A stretch of 64,000 bases of DNA. Origin: Miniphocaeibacter sp012841535. GTDB taxonomy: Bacteria; Bacillota; Clostridia; Tissierellales; Peptoniphilaceae. Below the pieces are notes generated by a model that saw nothing but the letters and a program-made list of their open reading frames with translations, searched no databases and was not told where the DNA came from. The stretch is from the NCBI RefSeq assembly GCF_049274025.1, contig NZ_JBASRV010000023.1; one strand, written 5' to 3'. This document shows, one piece after another, positions 26,465-34,088 of this stretch (the stretch's first letter is position 1; every line of letters begins with the position of its first letter). Position numbers and translations under genes: made by a program.

Positions 26465-27223
26465 TTAAAGCTTATTATAATATTTAAATAAACATAGAAA
26501 TTGAGCATATTTTACATTATTATTCCCACTAATTTGATCTAATTTCTCAAATTTCAAGGCAGTTTGAATTTGTCTTTTCGTTAGCAACCTTCTTCTTCCA
26601 TAGAGTCCATATTTAAATGAATGATTTATGAATTGTTCATATTTCTTTTTCTCTTCTGTACATATGTCTGATGTATTCTTTCTAGAAAAGTGAACTAGAA
26701 CAGATTCAACTGATGGTTTTGGATTAAAATCATCTTTTCTAAAAAAATATAAAATTTCCATATCCCAAAATGGTTTAATTATTAAAGATTTCCTTGTTTC
26801 TTTAGCTTGTCCAAGAAATCTTTTGGCTGCTCCTTTTTCCATAACAAGATAAATATCACTAGATTTATTGTTGACGTTAGTTAATTTGTTAATAATTTTT
26901 GTAGTGATTGAGTATGGTATATTTGAAAATACTTTATAATTTCCTTCTTTGGGTAATTTATAATCTAAAAAATCCATATTTATTAAAGTACAATTTTTAT
27001 ATAAATTTAATTTTTCTTTAGAATATTTATAAAGCTTTTCATCTATTTCTATCGAAAATACCCTTTTACTTTTTTTAGCTAGTTCTTCTGTAATATGTCC
27101 TTTACCAGTCCCTATCTCTATAATCTTATCTTCTCTATCTATATTGCTAAGGTTTATAATCTTCTTTATTAATGATTTCTTAGTCATAAAATTCTGTGTA
27201 ATCCAATATTCGTTTTTTTGCAT
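26465..27223 (-). CDS. erm: Erm family 23S rRNA (adenine-N6) methyltransferase
   Basis: 252 aa, predicted to methylate A2058 of 23S rRNA and so confer macrolide-lincosamide-streptogramin B resistance. The SAM site is IEIGTGKGHITEELA followed by FSIEID. The catalytic motif is SNIPYSITTKII, with NIPYSIT rather than the NLPYYIT of the housekeeping KsgA enzymes. The C-terminal helical domain ends FLCLFKYYNKL, like ErmB/ErmC (FLSLF). Length and N-terminus (QNFMTKK) fit Erm. The ribosome site GGAGAG (27233-27228) lies in a hairpin with a leader ORF, so inducible translation is expected. It appears chromosomal, next to ileS. Divergence from named erm classes cannot be measured here. Confidence 0.9.
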   Translation of the reverse strand: MQKNEYWITQNFMTKKSLIKKIINLSNIDREDKIIEIGTGKGHITEELAKKSKRVFSIEIDEKLYKYSKEKLNLYKNCTLINMDFLDYKLPKEGNYKVFSNIPYSITTKIINKLTNVNNKSSDIYLVMEKGAAKRFLGQAKETRKSLIIKPFWDMEILYFFRKDDFNPKPSVESVLVHFSRKNTSDICTEEKKKYEQFINHSFKYGLYGRRRLLTKRQIQTALKFEKLDQISGNNNVKYAQFLCLFKYYNKL

Positions 27224-27227
27224 ATAA

Positions 27228-27303
27228 CTCTCCTTTTTTATTGTTTTTTACATAAAAAAGGGCAATAAAAAACAGGAGTCATATTTGAATAAACCTCTCC
27301 TGT
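27228..27303 (-). promoter_or_regulatory. Translational attenuator hairpins of erm
   Basis: The erm ribosome site pairs with the start of leader ORF 3: arms 27230-27243 (CTCCTTTTTTATTG) and 27263-27278 (CAATAAAAAACAGGAG), with a 2-nt bulge and an inner hairpin. The same leader segment ACAGGAG (27272-27278) can instead pair with CTCCTGT (27297-27303), which covers the leader ribosome site. Mutually exclusive 1:2 and 2:3 pairings are the logic of known erm attenuators. The folding is read by eye. Confidence 0.7.
27238..27282 (-). CDS. erm leader peptide 3 (14 codons)
   Basis: ATG at 27282 opens MTPVFYCPFLCKKQ, ending TAA at 27238, 15 bases before the erm ATG. The GGAGAGG ribosome site (27300-27294) has an 11-base spacer. 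Codons 2-3 form the strand that sequesters the erm ribosome site, so a ribosome stalled on this ORF would free erm translation. The peptide has no arrest motif I recognise. The call rests on position, ribosome site and the hairpin. Confidence 0.6.
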   Translation of the reverse strand: MTPVFYCPFLCKKQ

Positions 27304-27338
27304 AAAATTTTATCGAATTAAATACAATCTTTTAATTT

Positions 27339-27396
27339 AAAAAATCAGACTATTCGAAAAAATACAACAAAAAAGTCTATCATACTTAATAGAGTC
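27339..27396 (-). promoter_or_regulatory. Candidate transcription attenuator after leader 2
   Basis: Twenty bases past the stop of leader 2, GACTCTATT (27396-27388) can pair with AATAGTC (27354-27348) with a 2-nt bulge. Alternatively the shorter AGACT/AGTCT stem (27378-27374 with 27351-27347) can form. Either is followed by TGATTTTTT. Two overlapping stems before a T-run fit a conditional terminator. Both stems are weak, so this is tentative. Confidence 0.45.
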
Positions 27397-27415
27397 CTTA
27401 TTTTTATTGCCGAGT

Positions 27416-27442
27416 TTATCTTAAACGAATAGATGCTGTCAA
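27416..27442 (-). CDS. erm leader peptide 2, RLR-type (8 codons, TTG start)
   Basis: TTG at 27442 opens (M)TASIRLR, ending TAA at 27416. A GGAG ribosome site (27453-27450) has an ideal 7-base spacer. The product ends in Arg-Leu-Arg, the +x+ motif that arrests macrolide-bound ribosomes in ErmDL (MTHSMRLR) and in the mef leader (MTASMRLR). The similarity extends over the whole peptide (MTxSxRLR). Here the start ATG is replaced by TTG and Met5 by Ile. Confidence 0.7.
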   Translation of the reverse strand: MTASIRLR

Positions 27443-27519
27443 TTATATTCTCCAAATCATTAAAATTTAATTTATTGATTATTAATAGCTTTACTAGAAA
27501 TTCCAACAAAAAAAGTTAT

Positions 27520-27567
27520 TCAAAAATATTTATTCCTGTACTCTATTGCCGGATTTATTACCAACAT
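27520..27567 (-). CDS. erm leader peptide 1 (15 codons)
   Basis: ATG at 27567 opens MLVINPAIEYRNKYF, ending TGA at 27520. GGAGG (27580-27576) has an 8-base spacer. An overlapping alternative begins at ATG 27571, MNVGNKSGNRVQE, with a 4-base spacer. It lies about 30 bases after the predicted start of the erm transcript. The segment around it resembles the leader 2 segment (shared TTTTAAT, TTGGAG, CGGCAATA and ACTTTTTTGTTG blocks), so one may be an old duplicate of the other. Confidence 0.45.
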   Translation of the reverse strand: MLVINPAIEYRNKYF

Positions 27568-27602
27568 TCATTCCACCTCCAAGCTATTAAAATCGCAGTG
27601 TA

Positions 27603-27631
27603 ATTATATCATACTATCACTTTTAAAACAA
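27603..27631 (-). promoter_or_regulatory. Promoter of the erm leader transcript
   Basis: Minus-strand -35 TTGTTT (27631-27626) and -10 TATAAT (27608-27603) with a 17-bp spacer. The transcript would start near 27597, giving a leader of about 375 nt before erm. Confidence 0.75.
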
Positions 27632-27638
27632 TATAAAA

Positions 27639-27660
27639 GAACATGGCTTTCACCATGTCC
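27639..27660 (-). terminator. Probable terminator after ileS
   Basis: Short stem ACATGG (27641-27646) / CCATGT (27653-27658), followed on the minus strand by TTCTTTTATATTG. It lies just past the ileS stop and overlaps the erm promoter region. The stem is short, so some read-through into erm is possible. Confidence 0.55.
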
Positions 27661-27666
27661 CCTAAA

Positions 27667-30600
27667 CTAAATTCTATTTAACTCTATTACTACTTCTTCC
27701 CCATTTAAATCTACAGTTTCGCCATTAAGACTTTCTACTGCAAGTATTTCTTTTGCCAATGTTTCCTTTTTAATAAAATCTTCAAATTCTTCTACAGCTG
27801 ATTTTATTGCTTCTGTAGGTACATAGGTAATTTTAATATTGTCTAGTACGTCATAATCATTCGCTTTTCTCATTTGTTGAACTTTAGATATAAATTCTCT
27901 AGCATATCCTTCTGCTTTAAGTTCAGGAGTTATTGTTGTATCGAGAATTACAAATAGATTATTTTCCATTATTACATCAAAACCTTCTTTTGCAGATACT
28001 CTTACTTCAATATACTCTCTTTTTATTGTAGTATTTTCTCCTGAAAGTTCCACTTCCAAATCTCCTGCTTCTAGGTCTGCTACAAACTTCTTAGCATCTA
28101 CTCCTTTAAGGTAGTTTTGGAATTCTTTTATTTTCTTTCCTAATATTCTTCCTGCTACTTTAAAGTCAGGTTTTAATTCATAATTCATAAACTCTGAAAG
28201 GTCTGCTTCAAATTTAACATTTTTAATATTAAGCTCTTCTTTAATTAAAGGAACTAGATCTGAAATTAATTCTTCATATTTAGCATCAACAACTATTTCT
28301 GTTAAAGGTTGTCTTACTTTAATATTAACTTCTTCTCTTGAAGCTCTACCTAGGGCTACTAAATTTCTTACTACTTCCATTTTTTCTTCTAGTTGTTCAT
28401 TTATTAAGGCTTCCTCTACTTCTGGAAGATAATCTAAATGAACTGAGGTTTTATCTGTTAAGTTACGATATATTTCCTCTGCCATAAATGGTGTAAATGG
28501 TGCTATTAGTTTAGTTACTCCTAAAAGTATTTCATAGGTTGTATTATAAACGGCTTTTTTATCGTCATCTATTTCTGTTTTCCAAAATCTTCTTCTATTT
28601 CTTCTTATATACCAGTTAGACACATCTTCAATTACAAAGTCGGAAATTGCCCTTACAACTTTTGTAACTTCAAATATTTCCATATTTTCATTATATAGTT
28701 TTAATAGATTATTATATCTTGAAAGAATCCATCTATCTATTTCCGGTCTATTTTCCGGTTCTATATAAAAATCTCTAGGATCTATATTGTCTGTATTTGC
28801 ATATAATTGGAAGAAATTATAGGTGTTTTTAAAGGATCTAAAGAATTTACTGTCTACTTCTCTTAGTCCATCAACATCAAATTTAGTTGGAACCCATGGT
28901 GGTGATACATATAATGAGTAAAATCTTACAACATCTGCTCCAAATTTATCGAATAATTCTATTGGATCTAATGTATTTCCTCTGGATTTACTCATTTTCT
29001 TTCCTTCTTTGTCAAGGATTAAATCATTTACCAGTACATTTTTATAAGGTGCTTTTCCTGTTGTTAATACGGATATAGCAAGTAATGAATAAAACCATCC
29101 TCTTGTTTGGTCTATTCCCTCATTTATAAAGTCAGCCGGGAAAAGCTCTTCAAAGAAATTCTCCTTGTTTTCAAATGGATAGTGTTGTTGTGCAAAAGGC
29201 ATTGCCCCAGAGTCAAACCAAACGTCTATAACGTCTTTTTCCCTAGTCATTGGCTTTCCACATTTTTCACATGTTAAATGTACATCATCAACATATGGTC
29301 TGTGCAATTCAATATCTTCAGAAATATCCTCAATTGCTCTTTCCTTAAGTTCTTTTCTTGAACCTACAGATGTAGTATGACCTTCTTCACATTTCCATAC
29401 AGGGAATGGAGTTCCCCAATATCTTGAACGAGAAATTGCCCAGTCATTTAAATTTTCCAACCAGTTTCCAAATCTCTTTTCTCCAACAAAGTCAGGATAC
29501 CAGTTTACCTTATTATTTTCATCTATAAATTGTTCTTTTAGTTTTGTAACTTCTATATACCAAGATGGTTTTGAATAGTAGATTAAAGGAGTTCCACATC
29601 TCCAGCAATGAGGGTAGTTATGCTCTACTTTTTGTTTTTTAAATGCCTTACCATTATCAAATAAATAATGGATTATATCATGATCGGCATCCATAACAAA
29701 TTGACCATCCCAAGGTGAACCAACAAATTTTCCTTCTTCATTTACCGGATTAATTAACGGTAAATCATATCTTCTTCCGGTTTGGTAGTCATCTTCCCCA
29801 AATGCTGGTGCAGTATGAACTATACCTGTACCATCTTCTGTTGATACATAGTTTGCTGTTGTTACAAAGAAAGCTTTTTTATCAGGTTTAAAAAATGGAA
29901 GTAGTTGTTCATATTCCATATACTCCATGTCCTTACCCTTAAGCTCTTTTACTACCTTATAATCCTCTCCTAGAACTTTATCTGCTAAAGCCTTAGCAAT
30001 GTAGTACTTTTCTCCACCTAATTCAGCTAGAATATAATCTACATCAGGACCTACTGTTAGGGCAACATTAGATAATAAAGTCCAAGGTGTTGTTGTCCAA
30101 GCTAGGAAATACTCGTCTGCATCCTTTCTCTTAAAGGCAACATATACAGTTTGAGTTTTTATCATCTTATAGCCTTGAGCAACTTCATGAGAAGCAAGTC
30201 CCGTTCCACATCTTGGACAATATGGTAAAATTTTAGCTCCTTCATAAACAAGACCTTTTTTAAACATACCATCTAGTAGCCACCAAACAGTTTCTATATA
30301 GTCATTGTCTAAAGTTATATATGGATTATCCATATCAGCCATAAACGCCATTCTTTCTGACATTTCTCTCCAAGCTTGCTCATAGGTAAATACAGAGTTT
30401 CTACATTCCTTATTAAAGGCTTCTACACCATACTCCTCTATTTCCTTCTTACTATGAAGTCCTAATTTCTTTTCAACTTCAATTTCAACAGGTAAACCAT
30501 GAGTATCCCAGCCTGCTTTTTTCTTTACTCTAAAGCCTTTCATAGTCTTATAACGACATGTCATATCCTTTAAAGTTCTGGATATTACATGATGAATTCC

Positions 30601-30765
30601 CGGCCTACCATTTGCCGTTGGAGGTCCATCATAAAAAACATAATTTTTATCCTTCGGTCTTTGGTTTACTGTTTCGTGTAGTAAATCTATTTCTTTCCAA
30701 TATTTGGAAATTTCAATTTCTCTTTCTCTTACCGGTGCCTTAGAAAGATCTTTAAACTTTGACAT
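27667..30765 (-). CDS. ileS: Isoleucine-tRNA ligase, type 2-like, with GIHH signature
   Basis: 1032 aa class Ia synthetase that charges tRNA-Ile. The N-terminal signature reads PTANGRPGIHHVISR, with Gly-Ile-His-His where most class I enzymes have HIGH. KMSKS is intact (KKMSKSRGNT). A large CP1 editing domain with Thr-rich and zinc-like Cys pairs (CPRCG, CWRCG, CEKCG) lies between, and a long C-terminal anticodon domain follows. Length and motif resemble IleRS2 enzymes, whose GxHH variants are reported to be highly mupirocin resistant. ATG follows AAGGAGAGGAATT. Regulated by the T-box upstream. Confidence 0.97.
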   Translation of the reverse strand: MSKFKDLSKAPVREREIEISKYWKEIDLLHETVNQRPKDKNYVFYDGPPTANGRPGIHHVISRTLKDMTCRYKTMKGFRVKKKAGWDTHGLPVEIEVEKKLGLHSKKEIEEYGVEAFNKECRNSVFTYEQAWREMSERMAFMADMDNPYITLDNDYIETVWWLLDGMFKKGLVYEGAKILPYCPRCGTGLASHEVAQGYKMIKTQTVYVAFKRKDADEYFLAWTTTPWTLLSNVALTVGPDVDYILAELGGEKYYIAKALADKVLGEDYKVVKELKGKDMEYMEYEQLLPFFKPDKKAFFVTTANYVSTEDGTGIVHTAPAFGEDDYQTGRRYDLPLINPVNEEGKFVGSPWDGQFVMDADHDIIHYLFDNGKAFKKQKVEHNYPHCWRCGTPLIYYSKPSWYIEVTKLKEQFIDENNKVNWYPDFVGEKRFGNWLENLNDWAISRSRYWGTPFPVWKCEEGHTTSVGSRKELKERAIEDISEDIELHRPYVDDVHLTCEKCGKPMTREKDVIDVWFDSGAMPFAQQHYPFENKENFFEELFPADFINEGIDQTRGWFYSLLAISVLTTGKAPYKNVLVNDLILDKEGKKMSKSRGNTLDPIELFDKFGADVVRFYSLYVSPPWVPTKFDVDGLREVDSKFFRSFKNTYNFFQLYANTDNIDPRDFYIEPENRPEIDRWILSRYNNLLKLYNENMEIFEVTKVVRAISDFVIEDVSNWYIRRNRRRFWKTEIDDDKKAVYNTTYEILLGVTKLIAPFTPFMAEEIYRNLTDKTSVHLDYLPEVEEALINEQLEEKMEVVRNLVALGRASREEVNIKVRQPLTEIVVDAKYEELISDLVPLIKEELNIKNVKFEADLSEFMNYELKPDFKVAGRILGKKIKEFQNYLKGVDAKKFVADLEAGDLEVELSGENTTIKREYIEVRVSAKEGFDVIMENNLFVILDTTITPELKAEGYAREFISKVQQMRKANDYDVLDNIKITYVPTEAIKSAVEEFEDFIKKETLAKEILAVESLNGETVDLNGEEVVIELNRI

Positions 30766-30789
30766 AATTCCTCTCCTTAAACTTATTAT

Positions 30790-31045
30790 TTAATTTCACT
30801 AATCTATAAATTACAAAAAGCATCCTATATAAAATAGGACGCTTCTAACCGTGTTACCACCTAAATTGCATAGCAAATAAAGCCATGCCACTCAACATAC
30901 TTAACGCGTACTACGTAATATCTTTAATATCGGATATTAAACTCCAAGCTGATTTTTCCTATAATTTCATTAGTTCATTCCACCAAGCAGAACCTCTCTA
31001 TTAACTCCATTGTAGGAACGGTCTCTTCACAGTCTATAATCCTTA
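30790..31045 (-). ncRNA. T-box leader of ileS
   Basis: The leader carries the conserved T-box sequence AGGTGGTAACACGG on the minus strand (plus 30849-30861) and an intrinsic terminator AAGCGTCCTAT / ATAGGATGCTT with T-run (30844-30819). A stem I with a CTTGGTGG-type distal region lies upstream. A candidate isoleucine specifier ATC lies at 30935-30933. Uncharged tRNA-Ile should stabilise the antiterminator and switch ileS on. Confidence 0.92.
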
Positions 31046-31047
31046 TT

Positions 31048-31076
31048 ATTCTACATATTTAGCACCATTTTGTCAA
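31048..31076 (-). promoter_or_regulatory. Promoter of the T-box/ileS transcript
   Basis: Minus-strand -35 TTGACA (31076-31071) and -10 TAGAAT (31053-31048), 17 bp apart. Confidence 0.85.
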
Positions 31077-31317
31077 GTTTTACAAAATATAAGTAAAGTT
31101 ATTAAAAATTTCTTTAAGTTAGTTTATGATTATTTCATTTAGAAAGTTAAGATAATATTGAAATGATTCCCTAATTTTATCCTCTACTTATATTCCCCTA
31201 TCTTATAGAGTTTCTGAAAAATATGGAAAATTATAAATTATCATAGTTTAATTAAGTATTTAACTCTAACTATAAATCATATATAATTTGTAGTAGTTTG
31301 TATTAGAAGGAGACAAT

Positions 31318-32241
31318 ATGGAAAAATATAAAAATACTTTTAGTAAAATAGCTTTTGGTTTAATTACAATAATGGTTGTTCAAAATATTTTTAGTATATT
31401 TTTATATAAATTTAAGGGATTTATTCCACAAAATATATTAGAAATTGACTGGATACCACTTGTCCTATACCTGATAATTCAATATTTAATAGCCTATCCT
31501 TTTGGGCTTCTAGTAATAAATACCGCTCCCAATAGTCCTATAACCAAACCATTAAAAAAAATAGATTTAAATTTAAAACAAATAATTGCAACTGCTCTAT
31601 CTGGTTTTGCTATAGTTTCATCTATAACAGCAGTAGGCAATTTAGTTACAATACTACTAAAGAAAATTTTACAAAGAGGCTTAAATAGTAATCCAATTTC
31701 AGATTTAATATTAGATTCTAACCCCTATATTATGTTTTTTGTTGCAGTTATACTTGCACCAATTATTGAAGAATATATTTTCAGATACTTTCTGTATAAA
31801 AAAACCTCAGTATTTGGAGATAGAATTTATATATTATTTAGCTCTTTAATATTTGGAATGTTTCATTTAAATATACTTCAATCATTATACGCTTTTGTGT
31901 TAGGGCTTATTTTATCTTCCCTATATCTGTACACAGGAAATATTAAGTATCCAATTATAATTCATTTAATTATAAACTTATTAGGTGGAGGTATTTCAAT
32001 ACTGACCTTAGCCCTTAATAACAATATTATTTCATATATATGGGCTATATTATCCTTTATTCTTATAGTAATTGGCTTGTTTCTATTATTAACTTGGTTT
32101 ATTCCTAAATTTAGAAATATCCAATTTTCAAAAGGGGAAATAGAACTAGAAAATATCAATGCTATAATTTTAAACCCTGGAATGATGATCTTTTCAATTA
32201 TCGTTATAGTCACTATGATAAATATATTTTTTACAACTTAA
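31318..32241 (+). CDS. CPBP family intramembrane glutamic-type metalloprotease
   Basis: 307 aa integral membrane protein with about eight hydrophobic segments. All CPBP (Abi/CAAX-like) motifs are present: EEYIFRY (about 146), FGMFHLN (about 181) and the HLIIN motif near residue 218, which together form the active site. Bacterial members process membrane-bound peptides or protect against bacteriocins. The role here is unknown. Monocistronic, with AGAAGGAGACAAT before the ATG and a shared terminator after it. Confidence 0.93.
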   Translation: MEKYKNTFSKIAFGLITIMVVQNIFSIFLYKFKGFIPQNILEIDWIPLVLYLIIQYLIAYPFGLLVINTAPNSPITKPLKKIDLNLKQIIATALSGFAIVSSITAVGNLVTILLKKILQRGLNSNPISDLILDSNPYIMFFVAVILAPIIEEYIFRYFLYKKTSVFGDRIYILFSSLIFGMFHLNILQSLYAFVLGLILSSLYLYTGNIKYPIIIHLIINLLGGGISILTLALNNNIISYIWAILSFILIVIGLFLLLTWFIPKFRNIQFSKGEIELENINAIILNPGMMIFSIIVIVTMINIFFTT

Positions 32242-32267
32242 TTTAAAAATTTTTTATTAAAATTCAA

Positions 32268-32302
32268 AAGCCCCATAAATTAAAATTTAAATTTATGGGG
32301 CT
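32268..32302. terminator. Bidirectional terminator between CPBP protease and msrC-like gene
   Basis: 14-bp stem AAGCCCCATAAATT / AATTTATGGGGCTT, with T-rich sequence on both strands. Confidence 0.88.
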
Positions 32303-32311
32303 TATTTATTT

Positions 32312-32776
32312 TTATTTCCAATCTATTGTATTTACTAAAATATCTCTAACTCTTTCAACAAAATCCTGGTCTTCTTCTGTAAAGTTTCCTATTTTATCAC
32401 TATCTAAGTCTATTACTCCATAGACTACATCATTTTTAATTATTGGTACAACTAGTTCAGCTTGAGCATCCTCATCACATTGAATATGACCTGGAAACTT
32501 ACTTACATCATAAACCTTTTTTGTTTCCATTAATAAAGCTGCTGTACCACAAACTCCTTCTCCAGGAGCAATTTTTATGCAAGCTGGTTTGCCTACATAA
32601 GGTCCTAAAATCAAATCTTCATCTTCATTAGTTAAATAAAACCCTGACCATATAACATTAGGAACTTTATTTTTTAAAATTTCAGAAACTTTCTGAAGCT
32701 TTTTTTCTTTTGTTTTCTCTGCCATTAAAATATCAATTAAAGAATCCAATATTTCTTCATATTTCAAATGTGCCAT
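32312..32776 (-). CDS. msrC: GAF-domain free methionine-(R)-sulfoxide reductase
   Basis: 154 aa single GAF domain. Three cysteines fall in the family positions GKPACIKI, GVCGTAA and HIQCDEDAQAE, which form the catalytic/resolving set of fRMsr (YebR type). Also seen are SGFYL and LVVPI. It reduces free Met-(R)-sulfoxide and so repairs oxidative damage to the methionine pool. It is co-directional with the next two minus-strand genes (9 bp gap), so it may be the last gene of that operon. Confidence 0.93.
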   Translation of the reverse strand: MAHLKYEEILDSLIDILMAEKTKEKKLQKVSEILKNKVPNVIWSGFYLTNEDEDLILGPYVGKPACIKIAPGEGVCGTAALLMETKKVYDVSKFPGHIQCDEDAQAELVVPIIKNDVVYGVIDLDSDKIGNFTEEDQDFVERVRDILVNTIDWK

Positions 32777-32785
32777 AAGAACCTC

Positions 32786-34078
32786 CTATAAACCTAGCTC
32801 ATCTTGTTTTTTTCTCAACTTTGTAATTATTTGATCCTCTTCTAATTCTACCATATCGTAAGTAATTAACTCATCTTTTTTTACATCAACTTTTAATTTG
32901 GTCTTTTTAGTTATTAGGGCAATTGGCAATAATTTCCTATTTCTTTGATTAATATGACTTGTTATTTTCCCGAAAACATCTTTTCCTCCAATACCTTCTA
33001 AATACTGGCCAGCCTTCAAATCCCTTTTAGCTACAGTAATAGTATCTGAAACCTGTCCCTTCTCTGGAGCTATAGTAGGATCGTGTTCAACAATAGCCTC
33101 ATAAATTGTAACAGGAGTTTCCAAACTCGTTAAATGATAAGGTCTATACAATACATAATTTGGTCCCTTCCCCATTGAAAGATAGTCCATTAAATCGTGT
33201 ACCTCTTTAGTATCATGAGTTACAACAGCAAAAACACCTGGAGCTATGCCAAAACAAAAATCTACAATTCTATAATTGTTTAATATTCCCCCTTGTTCCT
33301 TTAGGGAAAATAATCTAGGAATATCCTTAATATCAGCTGTAACTCCGTGGCATCCCAATATATCTGGTGTAAATCCTAAAGCATTTGCTACAGAAGTTAG
33401 TTCCAACATAGTATTTGTTCCATCGACAAAAGCTGTTAACATCTTAGGATAAAGCCCTTTTGAAATTGCTTCCTCCCTTAAATCATCCTCTGTTGCATAA
33501 TTATTCAGCGGATTATTTTTACCCTTTCCAACTGCTAATAAATTAAATCCCGCCCCTACTGCAAAGTTTGCCAGCTCCATTATTGCTCCCGGCTCATCCC
33601 CTGCAGTGCCAGTATATACAACATTGTTCTTTTTAGCGTAATCGTATATTATTGGTCCAACTACTGCATCACATTCTACATTTAGCATAATTACATTCCT
33701 GTAGTTTTCTATTGATTCCATTGCTAACTGAGCACCAAAAGGAGGATTTCCTGTAGCATCTACAACTCCTTGGATTTTATCTAGTCTATATGCCAAAGTG
33801 TAGTCATCTGTAATTACAAATTTATTTTTTGATAGGGCAAGTTCAGCTTGTTGAATAGAATTGGTTTTTATAATATCTTCTTTTTTTATACCTGCTGAAT
33901 CTAAGGCATGGTAGGCCTTGTCTATTTTTTCATCAACTATTATAGACGTAGTCATTCCCTTTATTCTTGAAATTTGATTAACAAGACCAGTCCCCATTTT
34001 TCCTGCCCCTACTAATGCAATTCTTATTTGTTCTCCTCGACTAACTAATTCATCGAGTTTGTTTTTCATTCTAAACAT
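32786..34078 (-). CDS. Homoserine dehydrogenase-like oxidoreductase with SAF domain (COG4091 type)
   Basis: 430 aa from ATG 34078, right after AAGGAGATTAAG. A longer frame to 34162 would overlap the flavoprotein gene. An N-terminal Rossmann fold (RIALVGAGKMGTGLV) is followed by a homoserine-dehydrogenase-like domain (TGTAGDEPGAIMELANFAVGAG region) and a C-terminal SAF domain (about 345-420, VAKRDLKAGQYLEGIGG). Relatives are annotated as predicted homoserine dehydrogenases. Several act in sugar-acid pathways, so the substrate is open. Confidence 0.82.
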   Translation of the reverse strand: MFRMKNKLDELVSRGEQIRIALVGAGKMGTGLVNQISRIKGMTTSIIVDEKIDKAYHALDSAGIKKEDIIKTNSIQQAELALSKNKFVITDDYTLAYRLDKIQGVVDATGNPPFGAQLAMESIENYRNVIMLNVECDAVVGPIIYDYAKKNNVVYTGTAGDEPGAIMELANFAVGAGFNLLAVGKGKNNPLNNYATEDDLREEAISKGLYPKMLTAFVDGTNTMLELTSVANALGFTPDILGCHGVTADIKDIPRLFSLKEQGGILNNYRIVDFCFGIAPGVFAVVTHDTKEVHDLMDYLSMGKGPNYVLYRPYHLTSLETPVTIYEAIVEHDPTIAPEKGQVSDTITVAKRDLKAGQYLEGIGGKDVFGKITSHINQRNRKLLPIALITKKTKLKVDVKKDELITYDMVELEEDQIITKLRKKQDELGL

Positions 34079-34088
34079 CTTAATCTCC

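Noticed and set aside
26465..27223. KsgA (16S rRNA dimethyltransferase) instead of Erm
   Set aside because: The catalytic motif is NIPYSIT and the C-terminus ends FLCLF, both Erm features. KsgA has NLPYYIT and a longer, different tail.
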